A stretch of 64,000 nucleotides of DNA from CAVSWT01 sp963777515. Its GTDB lineage: Bacteria; Bacteroidota; Ignavibacteria; Ignavibacteriales; Ignavibacteriaceae. A program made the translations under genes and the position numbers. This document shows, piece after piece, positions 9,303 through 18,700 of the stretch; positions within the stretch are counted from its first letter, which is position 1; each line of letters opens with the position of its first letter. Location of the stretch: assembly GCA_963777515.1 (NCBI GenBank), contig CAVZQU010000006.1, forward strand, positions 186,001 through 250,000, in the 5' to 3' direction. The notes below the pieces were generated by a model. It had not been told where the DNA came from and did no database searches. It was given only the letters and a program-made list of their open reading frames with translations.

Positions 9303-10746
9303 CTATGAAAATTTTAATACCCACGCATAATTATTCGGAATTTTATTGCGGACATTTTCCGGAAACTCAATTATAAAATTATTTTTATTTTCTTTTCCGA
9401 TTAATTTTACATTAGTTCCAAGCAAATGAATTTCCTTTTTTCTCATTAGGATTAAAATTTTTGAAAACTATTTTTTCCGGTAAAACATTTTCGTTTTCTT
9501 CAGCTAAGTAGATTGCATAAATAGTTTTATCATCTAATTGAGTTAGACAGACTTTTCCTTCTTTATATGGTTCAATTGGATGAGAATTATAAATTGCTTC
9601 TCCATTTATTTTCATCCATTCTCCAATTTCTTTTAAGCGTTCATAAGCTGCATCTTCAAAGTCACCTTCAGCAGTTGGAGCAACATTTAATAAAAAGTTT
9701 CCACCTTTTGCTACAATGTCAGCTAAAGTGTGAATTAGCTGTCGAGTCGATTTATATTCAAGCCCTGGCTCATAAGACCAGCTTGGAGTAATAGGCATAC
9801 AAGTTTCCCATGGATATGGTAACGTTTTATCCGGCACTTGGTTTTCTGGAGTTAGATAATTTTGATATAATCCTGGAACTGCTCTATCAACAACAATCAA
9901 TCCTGGCTGCTTTTTGCGAGAGTTTTCTGTTATCAATTTCATATTTATATCTTGATTCTGAATCCTATAAATATTGTAATTGATATTCTTTCTTTCTTCT
10001 TCTAAATCTTTATCAGAATAATACCGAACCCAGCATCCATCCAGCCAGAGAATATCTATCTTACCAAAATCAGTCATAAGTTCATCAATCTGGTTATGTG
10101 TAAACTCAACAAATTTCTTCCAGCGTTCTGGATATTTTTTAATTTCATAATTAGCATTTCTGTCGGGAGTAGCAAACTTGTTCCACCAAAAATATTCTGA
10201 ATGCCAATCAGGCTTAGAAAAATAAGCTCCAATCATAAAATCTTTTTTTCTGAATTCATTAAATATTTCTTTGACAATGTTTGTTTTGGGATTTGTACTA
10301 AAAGCACATCCTTCGTCAGTTACTTTATAGTTAGTGTATTTCGAATCATACATACAAAAGCCATCGTGATGCTTCGTTGTAAACACAACATATTTCATCC
10401 CCGCAGCTTCTGCGGCGTCTGCCCATTTTTTAGGATTAAATTTTTTAGGATTAAAAGTATTCTTTAAGCCTTCATACTCTTTTTTGTATTCGCAGTAATC
10501 ATCAACCTGCCCCAATGGGGTTTTTCTTTTGCACCATTCTTCATCTTCAGAACAAAGCGACCATGATTCAACAATTCCCCATTGACTTGAAGGCGCCCAG
10601 TGCATGAGCAAACCAAATTTTAAATTTTGCCATTGATGAATTTTATTCACCACGAGCGGATCTGTTTCAGGATAATATTCTTTTATTGCTTTATCAATTT
10701 CAACCGCGCCGGCGTGTAAAGATTCTTTTTCTTCCTGTTCACTCAC
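9303..10746 (-). CDS. GH29 alpha-L-fucosidase paralogue B, one frameshift near the end, no signal peptide
   Basis: The open frame runs from a GTG at 10746 to 9412. A one-base insertion at 9434-9435 (GG for G) hides the last ~40 codons; repaired, the protein is ~480 residues and ends NYAWVLKFS at 9303, matching the tail of its paralogue downstream. GH29 motifs are FGLLMHWAPSSQWGIVESW, TTKHHDGFCMYDSKYTN and IDILWLDGCWV (nucleophile Asp about residue 236). In contrast to its neighbours no signal peptide is visible: the N-terminus is charged (MSEQEEKESLHAGAVEIDKA), so it may act in the cytoplasm, or the true start may be disturbed. It follows the GH20 gene by 51 bases. Fucosidase activity is well supported by family; linkage cannot be read from the sequence. 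Confidence 0.87.
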
Positions 10747-10797
10747 TTTTTAATTTAATCCTTAAATAATCTTTTGAAATCAATTAACTTTCTATAA

Positions 10798-13027
10798 TTA
10801 TTCCACAACTATTTCATCAACAAATAACCATGCTTTTCCACCGGCACCCGGATGCCATGGCGGACAAACTTTTATGTTTACAGCATGAACTTTTATGTAT
10901 CTTGCTTTTATACTGTCATACTCTGCAGTAAAGTCTTTTAGAACTACATCAGGATTTTTTTGTGACACATCATTTACAACTGTTTTTTCATTGTCATAAT
11001 TTTTTCCGTCTTTAGATAATGAAACTATAACTTCTGATGGTAAGAACACCCAGGAGCTTGAGTTTAATAAAAATCGCGGACTCACGTTTGATATTTCTTT
11101 CTCACTTCCTAAATCAATAATGCATTCAAAATCTTTTCCTTCATAACCTTGCCATAAGCCATCATGAAGATTTGTTGTTCCGCGAATGCCGTCAACTATA
11201 CCCTGTTCGCCACCACCCCGGTATCTTTCATCATATTGATCCAGCAACGTTACTTTTGCATTAAGTGCTTTATGAAAAACAAATGATAAACTAACTCTCT
11301 TACCTATAAATTTATTTTCCCTATATGCTGCTATTGAAAGTTTTTCAGATTTACTAACTGCGATAGGTGCAGTGTAAAGTGTAGAATTAGAATCGGCATC
11401 TTCTCCATTTTCCGAATAACGAATTTGTAGATCTTGCTGGCCGGGGATTATTTTCACGTCATATTGTTTTTCATCTTTATTATAGGTGGTATAAAAAGTC
11501 ATTGCTTTGGTTTCGGGACCATATTTTATTCCGCGTGCATCCAAATCAGCATATGCATTTTCTACACGTTTGTGAAATTCATCGAAGTCTCTATCTGCCG
11601 GAGCTGTCCATAATACTTCTGAAAGAGCAAGCATTCGAGGAAATAATCTTTGATCAACAACTTCCATTGGTGCACGTTCACTCCACATATTTGCTTCACT
11701 ACCGAGAATATATTTTTTCTCACTGTCAGGTAAATCTGTCGGAATTGGATTAAAAGAATACACAACTCTTAAATCCAAACCTTCGGGGTCACTATCAAAA
11801 TAAGTATGTGATGTTGGAGAACAGATAACAGAGTGCCCAAGATTTGCTGCAGCTTCAGCACCTTCAAAGCCGCGCCATGATTGGACTATCGCTCCGGGTG
11901 CAAGTCCTCCTTCTAAAATTTCATCCCAGCCGATTATATCTTTTCCTTTTGAGGCGAGATATTTTGATATTCTTTTTATAAAATAGCTCTGAAGCTCTTC
12001 TTCATTTTTTAAACCTTCAGCTTTTATTCTTGCCTGGCAAAGCGGACAACTTTTCCACCTAATTTTCGGAACTTCATCCCCGCCAATGTGAATATACTTA
12101 CCAGGGAATAGTGATATAACTTCATCAAGAACATTTTCTAAAAATGTAAACGTAGAATCTCTTCCGGCGCAATAAATATCATTAAAAACACCCCAAGTAA
12201 TAGGAACCTCAAATGGACCGCCGGTGCAAGAATTTTCAGGATAAGCTGCAAGAGATGCTGTGCAGTGTCCGGGCATTTCGATTTCAGGAACAATATTAAT
12301 AAATCTGCTTTTTGCATAAGCAACTATATCTTTTATATCATCTTGAGTATAATAACCGCCGTATATTGAACCGTCTGCTTCTTTACGCCAAGCCCCTACT
12401 TGAGTTAGTTTCGGATATTTTTTTATTTCTATTCTCCAGCCCTGATCATCGGTCAAGTGCCAATGAAAGGTATTAAATTTATAATAAGCAAGAATATCAA
12501 TATATCTTTTAACAAATTCTTTAGACATAAAATGGCGGGCGCAATCAAGATTAAGCCCTCGCCATTTGAATTTAGGAAAGTCGGTTATTTCACAGCATTG
12601 AATTTGTGGCCGCTCTCCATTTAAGTTCCCTTTTGGTAAGATTTGAAAAATTGTTTGTATACCATAAAACAATCCTCTTTCACTAGAAGAGACAATTGAA
12701 ATTTCGCTTGGTTTTATTTTTAATGAATACGCCTCAGGATCATCACTCATAAAACTCTTATCAATTTTCAAAGTAATTGTTGATGCATTATCATTCCCCT
12801 CGCCAGAAAAATTTAATCCATAAAGCTCTTTTAAATATTTTTGAAAATAATCCTTTAGATTTATCTTAAAATCCGGCGAAGAAAATTTTATAGTTACCTG
12901 AAAAGATAAAATTACCATCTAACGATTTATACTCTTGAGGTTTTGGAATTAACTGATCCTGTGCCTGCAGAAATGCTGGTATGGACAGAAGGGTGGTTAG
13001 AATTAAAAGATAAAATAATTTTTTCAT
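10798..13027 (-). CDS. GH20 beta-N-acetylhexosaminidase with discoidin module, one frameshift near the start
   Basis: The main frame (10798-12918) lacks a start; the true start is the ATG at 13027, which encodes a signal peptide (MKKLFYLLILTTLLSIPAFL) and the sequence IPKPQEYKSLDGNFIFSGNYK typical of GH20 N-termini. A single extra A in the run at 12886-12889 separates the two; repaired length is ~742 residues. The GH20 barrel shows DCARHFMS, LTDDQGWRIEIKKYPKL and the catalytic pair in HIGGDEVP (Asp-Glu about residue 315), with retention by substrate-assisted catalysis known for the family. A chitobiase C-terminal-like domain and an F5/8 type C module (ending GKAWLFVDEIVVE) follow. It would remove terminal GlcNAc (or GalNAc) from antennae. 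The gap to the GH38 gene is 14 bases. Confidence 0.93.
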
Positions 13028-13041
13028 TATTTCTCGTTAGG

Positions 13042-16000
13042 TTATTTGTCTTTAATTTTTAGAGTTTTTACTTCAAACGGGTCTAGACTAATTTTATCCG
13101 ATATTTTTTGAATATCCTCTTCATCACCATTACTTAAATAAATTTGTGCAGTTTTATTTCCTTCATATTCTATAACTGACGAGCTTTTACTTTCAGTAGG
13201 ATTAAAAATCCTAACTATTAAACCATTTCCATCATCGAGCCGGATAGAGCATGGTTACAACCAAAGATGAAGTTGAATCTAGTTTAATTAATGGAGAATA
13301 ATTTTTAATTACTTTATCAGAATATATCACTTGCAGCGGCTGTGAATTGTCAACTCCGAATTTATACGCTGAGAGATAATCGAAATTATCATGAGGCTTT
13401 AAAAAGTATTTGAATGTTACAATACCTTCCTGCGAAGCTTTAAAGTTTGTGTGCCATGAATTATTCATTGCCCAAGAATAACATAATGCTGAAGATTTAG
13501 TATGTGCAGCCCAGTCTTTATCGGGAGATGCCATCCATGATTCAGCATCCATACCTCCAAATTCAAAAAAAGGAGCATCAACACCGGCAATTGTTAACCC
13601 TTTACTATCATTTGAAACATCAACCCATCTTTGTGAAGTAAAATAATTCTTATTGGATCCAGGAAGCTGATCTTTTTCCGGCTGAATTACAGCCCAGGCA
13701 ATATTAATTCTTGAAACAGGATTACTAACATCTAATGGGAATGCAAACCTTATGCTTTCCTTATTATAATCTTTTTTCTTATCAACGGTATTTTCTAATT
13801 CAATTTTATCCAAATCATTATATAGAATTATTTTTTGTAATATCTCATTGCAGCCTTGTGCTTGAGATTTTATAGTTATTGATTTTAAAACCGGGCCATT
13901 TTCATAGCCAATTACTTTTGGACTGCTATTAATAGTAGGATCTGCTGCATTGCTTCCGGTATGAATAAATTGATTGAGTTCGTACTCATTATTTGCGTCG
14001 ACATAATTTAATTCATTACCTATTCTACTTAAACTTTTTATAGCATATGTTTTATCATCAAAAGTCAATTTGTAATAATTATTTTCTAAAGTATAACCAT
14101 TTAATGGGGAATTCAATTTATTTTGATTTTCCCCCTCAATAATTTTGTATTCTTTATAGCCAAACGGAGGAATATTCTTTGCAGTAAAAACCAAATCTCC
14201 ATTCGATAACTTTTGAGTAGGTATCAAATTTCCTTCATTATCTTTGATAGAAAAATCAGATGACATTATTCCGGATGGAATTGTTACGATATCACTTCTC
14301 TCCCATGATGATGAATTACTTACGTAGAAATGATTTTTTAATTCATTCTGCTTTGTGAGATTTTGTAAAAGTTTTTGAGCCAAGCTGTCTGCTTTAACAG
14401 CATAGGATTTTTTTATTTCCCACTGTTCAACAACGGATTTTAATTCAGGATCTGAAATGCTGTTCCATGCACCCCAGGTATGTTCTGAAAAAAGCAAAAC
14501 ATATTTCCAGGCTTCATCAAAATCTTTTTGCGGGAAATTATCTCTTTGAAATTCTGAATATAAAATTTCTAATTGAGTTAATAGCTCGGCGGTGTTTCTA
14601 TTCATTGCAGTTTCTTTTGCAGTAGAACCGGCACCGTCTTCCCAGTAAGGTGAAAAATCTCCTGAGTAAGATGGAATGACTTTAGAATATTTAGCTTCAA
14701 AATCTTTAAACATTTGCTCATTGGTAGCGATTTTAAATTTCGGGGTAACATGAGTATCGTTCCAATTTTTTACAAACAAGGAAAGAGAAGAATCGGGAAA
14801 TCCGTTATCCCCTCCGATATTATATCTTAAATGAACCATGTCATAAGGATAATTTTCTTTATCAAGCTCATCAAGATATTTTGCAACCGGAGAAAAATCA
14901 TCTCTCGTCAATCTCCACTGGTGAAACCAGGCGTAACCTTTCCCGGCAAGCCAAATTAAAATCTTTTTCTTTCCACTTGGAGATTTCCAATAGAAAGGTT
15001 TGTCGCCCCAAGTTTTAAGAGTATACCCAATCCTATCAAACGGGTTTGGGCCTACAGAAAAATACTTTATTCCATTATCTGCAAAAGCTTGAACGATTCC
15101 CCAGGTATAACCGGGAACATCTGAAATCATTGCTTCTTCTATTTTTACACTAATCTTTTTTTCAAGCTCATTTGAGTATTCAACTAATCTATATAATTCT
15201 TCCGGCCTGCAAAGTCCGGTCATTACATTTCCATAATCAGCATCTAATCCTATCCACCCTTTTCTTACAGCATTATAAAACTCTTCTCTTTTTTCCGGAA
15301 ATTTTTCTAAATAACTTTTTACTGCCCAAAGCACTTCCACATTCCATTTAAATGTTGCATCTTCACCATATTTAACTGATTCTTTTGATAGTTGAATTGC
15401 TTTATCATAATTAGCCCAGTGTTTCTTTTCCACATTTGTCTGCAAATCAGTATAACCAATATCTACGTGTGCATGAGGAATTAAATAGAATGTAATTTTT
15501 CTGGCTGGATTAATAATAGTATTATAAGTTTTAGTCTTTCCGTGAATAGAAATATTTATTTTGACTTCTTCTTGTTTTTGAGGTGCGGGGAAATTCAAAT
15601 AGAAATCATTCATACCAAGCTTTAATTCAGAAGAAATGTCATTCCCGTTATCAGTATAAATATGTGCAAGAGTAGGAGAATCAAAATGATCTATTGAGAC
15701 CTTAACACGTTGTAATAAATTTCCTTTTGAATCTTTTGAAACCACTTTCTCAGGAGTAATTCTGGTTTTGGGAATCAAAGGATATTGCATGGTCATGTAC
15801 CAATCTTTACTATTTGAAGCATCTCCCTTTATTTTAATGCTTGCAAATTTTTGTCCTTCCAGTAATTCAACAGGAACTGTTAAAACCATATATCCGAAGA
15901 AGTCATCAACAGCATCAATGTTTATAAATTTGAAATGAAGCTTTACACCATTTTCAGATGTGATTTCCCAGTCTTTCCTAGCGTCATTAGGAGAAGTTGA

Positions 16001-16333
16001 AAAATCAATTAATTGTTTATTATATACGGATAGAAAAAATTTATGCGGGCCAGTTGATGTTCCAACTGAATATCCGGCTATCCAGGCAAAGGTTACAAAT
16101 TCATGATCAAAATTATCTGGAAGGGAGTCGGTTTTCCATTCAATATAATCATTATCATTCAGACATCTAATTAATAATGCGAGGTTTGCATCAGGGTGAC
16201 AAGAATGATAATCAAGATTTTCACCGGCAACTCTTTTTGCAAAACCATTAATCCAATTTGATTGAGCATTCATAAAAACATTTCCCATTAAAATTATGAA
16301 TGATGTAAAAAACAATATTTTAAACTTGTTCAT
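13042..16333 (-). CDS. GH38 alpha-mannosidase, exported, one frameshift near the end
   Basis: This is the first gene of the minus-strand operon. The open frame covers 13232-16333 (1033 residues); a one-base insertion near 13241-13250 hides the last ~65 codons, which continue in frame to 13042 with LDDGNGLIVRIFNPTESKS, a typical GH38 C-terminal strand. Repaired length is ~1096 residues. A signal peptide (about 1-23, ending MNAQ) is followed by a ~260-residue beta-rich region, then the GH38 zinc-binding motif AHVDIGYTD (His about 287, Asp about 289) and GLDADYGNVMTGL (about 361-373), which probably holds the nucleophile. GH38 enzymes hydrolyse alpha-mannosides using a metal ion. The product fits removal of alpha-1,2/1,3/1,6 mannose from N-glycan cores. 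The start lacks a clear ribosome-binding site. Confidence 0.9.
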
Positions 16334-16424
16334 AAAAATTAAATTAGATAATTAATTGGAAATAAATTCTAAATAAAAAGAACTAGAAAAAATATTTAAT
16401 GATTTCTGGATTGAAGCATAGTTA

Positions 16425-16441
16425 AAAAATATATCAAATAT
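16425..16441 (+). repeat. 17-base direct repeat, copy 1
   Basis: AAAAATATATCAAATAT is repeated exactly at 16661-16677, 236 bases downstream, inside the same divergent control region. A regulatory role is inferred only from its position. Confidence 0.4.
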
Positions 16442-16528
16442 TTTTTAAAAAAATAATCATTTGAAAATACAAGTAATTTTTAATAAATAATAGTAAAAAT
16501 TTAAAGTTTATTTTGAAAAAATAATTGT

Positions 16529-16536
16529 TATCTTTG
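16529..16536 (+). promoter_or_regulatory. Possible Bacteroidetes-type -7 promoter element for the symporter operon
   Basis: TATCTTTG fits the TAnnTTTG -7 consensus of Bacteroidetes housekeeping promoters. The expected -33 TTG is only weakly matched (GTTT at 16506-16509). It would place transcription initiation about 185 bases upstream of the symporter start, leaving a long leader. Confidence 0.35.
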
Positions 16537-16660
16537 CATCATCAGGTTAGTTTATTTTAATAAAAGAAAAACACATGCACTTTAACTTACTCTTTTCTAG
16601 AATAGAATTTCAATATAAATCTCACTTAGCTTAGAAAAACTAGAAATTATTATTTTATTG

Positions 16661-16677
16661 AAAAATATATCAAATAT
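16661..16677 (+). repeat. 17-base direct repeat, copy 2
   Basis: Exact second copy of the AT-rich 17-mer at 16425-16441. It ends about 50 bases before the symporter start codon. Confidence 0.4.
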
Positions 16678-16728
16678 AATTTTACATTATTACACAAACC
16701 TAAATCCAAAACTTTTTAAAGGGTCGAA

Positions 16729-18699
16729 ATGAATTTATCTATTATCGACTGGTCAATTGCAATAATTGCGCTAATTGGTCTTGTATTCACTGTACGCATA
16801 AGCAAAAATTTAGTTCGAAGTGTTGCAGATTTTCTTTCAGCTGGAAGATCAGCCGGAAGATATATGATTACCGTATCTCAAGGTATGGCATTTGTCGGCG
16901 CAATAACAATTGTCGGACAATGGGAAGTAAATTATGTAGCTGGCTTTGCCTTACGGTGGTGGGAATTTACAATGGCAGTCGTACTTTTAATTATTACCGT
17001 TTCGGGATGGGTGCTTTATAGGTTCAGAGAAACTAGAGCTTTGACAATAGCACAGTTTCTTGAAGTCCGATACAGTAGAAATTTTAGAATCTTTGCCGGT
17101 ATTTTAGCTTTTGTTTCCGGTTTATTAAATTTTGGAATCTTTCCTGCAGTGAGCGCAAGATTTTTTATTTATTTTTGCGGCTTGCCACTTTCTTTTCATG
17201 TAGCAGGCATTGAAGTTTCAACATTCCCGATTGTAATGGCAGTGCTTTTAATAATTGCCCTTTATTTTGTTTTTACTGGTGGCCAAATTGCCGTGTTAAT
17301 CACTGAATTTATGCAGGGAGTGTTTACTAACTTTGCCGTCTTATTAATTATTGTATTTTGTTTATTTTTTGTGAACTGGGATCAGATATTTCATGCTGTA
17401 ATTACTGCTCCAAAAGATGCTTCATTAATTAATCCATATAAAACCAGCGCAGTTCCCGATTTCAACATATGGTACTTTCTTATAAATGTTGTCGGAGTTA
17501 TTTATGTAAAACTATCATGGCAGGGGGCGCAAGGATTTAATTCATCAGCTAAATCTGCACATGAAGCCAAAATGGGGGAGGTGCTTGGCAACATGCGCGA
17601 TATTCCCAAATGGCTTTTTTTAGTTTTCATTCCAATAATAGCCTATACCATTCTACATAATCCTGACTTCAGCGCAATTGCAAGTAACGTTCAGCATATA
17701 ATTTCAGGGATTGGAAACACAGAAGTACAAAATCAATTACGAATACCCATGGTACTATCGGATATTTTACCTGTAGGACTTATGGGGGCATTTTTAGTTA
17801 TTATGATGGTGGCTTCAATATCAACTCATGATTCATATATGCATTCATGGGGAAGCATTTTTATACAAGATATTATTATGCCTTTTCGCAAAAAGCCATT
17901 TGAGCCAAAACAGCATCTTAAAGTTTTAAGGCTTTCAATTTTAGGTGTGGCTATTTTTATTTTTATCTTCAGTTTACTCTTTCCTTTAAATCAATACATA
18001 TTTCTTTACTTTGCTATAACTGCAGCTATTTTTGTAGGAGGATCGGGTGCGGTTATAATTGGAGGATTGTATTGGAAAAAAGGAACTACTACGGCAGCCT
18101 GGAGTGCATTAATTGTTGGTTCAGTAATTTCTGTTACCGGGATTGTACTTCAGCAAATCTATCCAAACTTTCCTATTAATGGGCAAGTATTTTGGGGCAT
18201 TGCAATGGGTGTCTCTTCGTTAGTTTACATTATAGTTTCTTTAGTTACTTGTAAAGAAAATTTCAATATGGAAAAGATGCTTCACCGTGGTAAATACAAA
18301 ATTAAAGAAGATGAAGTTATTGGAGAAAAGGTTCCTCTTAAAGGATGGAAGATGCTTGGAATGGGAAAAGAATTTACTAGAGGAGATAAAATAATTTATA
18401 TCGCTGCTTATGCATGGACATTTATGTGGGTTGTCGTTTTCATTATTGGAACCATATTTAATTTTACAAGTAATGTTTCGGACAAATCATGGATGAAATT
18501 TTGGGAGACATTTATATTAATAAACCTAGTAGCATCATCAATAATTGTGGTTTGGTTTACTATCGGTGGTTTTAGAGATTTTAAAGATATGATTCATAGG
18601 CTCAAAAACGCGGTTCGTGATCATACGGATGACGGCACTGTAAAACATAATAATGAAGAAGAATCCATTAAGGAAATTAAATCTACAGAGGAAATATAA
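16729..18699 (+). CDS. SSS-family sodium:sugar symporter
   Basis: The 656-residue integral membrane protein belongs to the sodium:solute symporter (SSS) family. It starts with a hydrophobic helix (LSIIDWSIAIIALIGLVFTV), followed by the ADFLSAGRSAGRYM region typical of family helix 1-2, and about 14 hydrophobic segments spread to near residue 630, with a charged cytoplasmic tail. RFRETRALTIAQFLEVRYS and the conserved GGQIAVLITEFMQGVF region support the assignment. Members co-transport sugars, amino acids or sialic acid with sodium; here a sugar released by the locus is the likely substrate, but which one cannot be read from the sequence. The start follows AAAGGGTCG. It leads an apparent operon with the alpha/beta hydrolase one base downstream, the GH92 and the ROK regulator. 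Confidence 0.9.
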   Translation: MNLSIIDWSIAIIALIGLVFTVRISKNLVRSVADFLSAGRSAGRYMITVSQGMAFVGAITIVGQWEVNYVAGFALRWWEFTMAVVLLIITVSGWVLYRFRETRALTIAQFLEVRYSRNFRIFAGILAFVSGLLNFGIFPAVSARFFIYFCGLPLSFHVAGIEVSTFPIVMAVLLIIALYFVFTGGQIAVLITEFMQGVFTNFAVLLIIVFCLFFVNWDQIFHAVITAPKDASLINPYKTSAVPDFNIWYFLINVVGVIYVKLSWQGAQGFNSSAKSAHEAKMGEVLGNMRDIPKWLFLVFIPIIAYTILHNPDFSAIASNVQHIISGIGNTEVQNQLRIPMVLSDILPVGLMGAFLVIMMVASISTHDSYMHSWGSIFIQDIIMPFRKKPFEPKQHLKVLRLSILGVAIFIFIFSLLFPLNQYIFLYFAITAAIFVGGSGAVIIGGLYWKKGTTTAAWSALIVGSVISVTGIVLQQIYPNFPINGQVFWGIAMGVSSLVYIIVSLVTCKENFNMEKMLHRGKYKIKEDEVIGEKVPLKGWKMLGMGKEFTRGDKIIYIAAYAWTFMWVVVFIIGTIFNFTSNVSDKSWMKFWETFILINLVASSIIVVWFTIGGFRDFKDMIHRLKNAVRDHTDDGTVKHNNEEESIKEIKSTEEI

Positions 18700-18700
18700 A

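Larger units (their letters stand above)
16334..16728. promoter_or_regulatory. Divergent intergenic region between the minus-strand glycosidase operon and the symporter operon
   Basis: This 395-base AT-rich gap has no convincing gene and must contain promoters for both directions. On the plus strand TATCTTTG at 16529-16536 matches the Bacteroidetes -7 element TAnnTTTG, with a weak GTTT about 20 bases upstream. A 17-base sequence, AAAAATATATCAAATAT, occurs twice in direct orientation at 16425-16441 and 16661-16677; read on the minus strand, the second copy plus the next base gives TATATTTG, which also fits the -7 element. The repeats are candidate operators for the ROK regulator encoded at 24293. 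Low sequence complexity makes chance matches possible. Confidence 0.5.
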
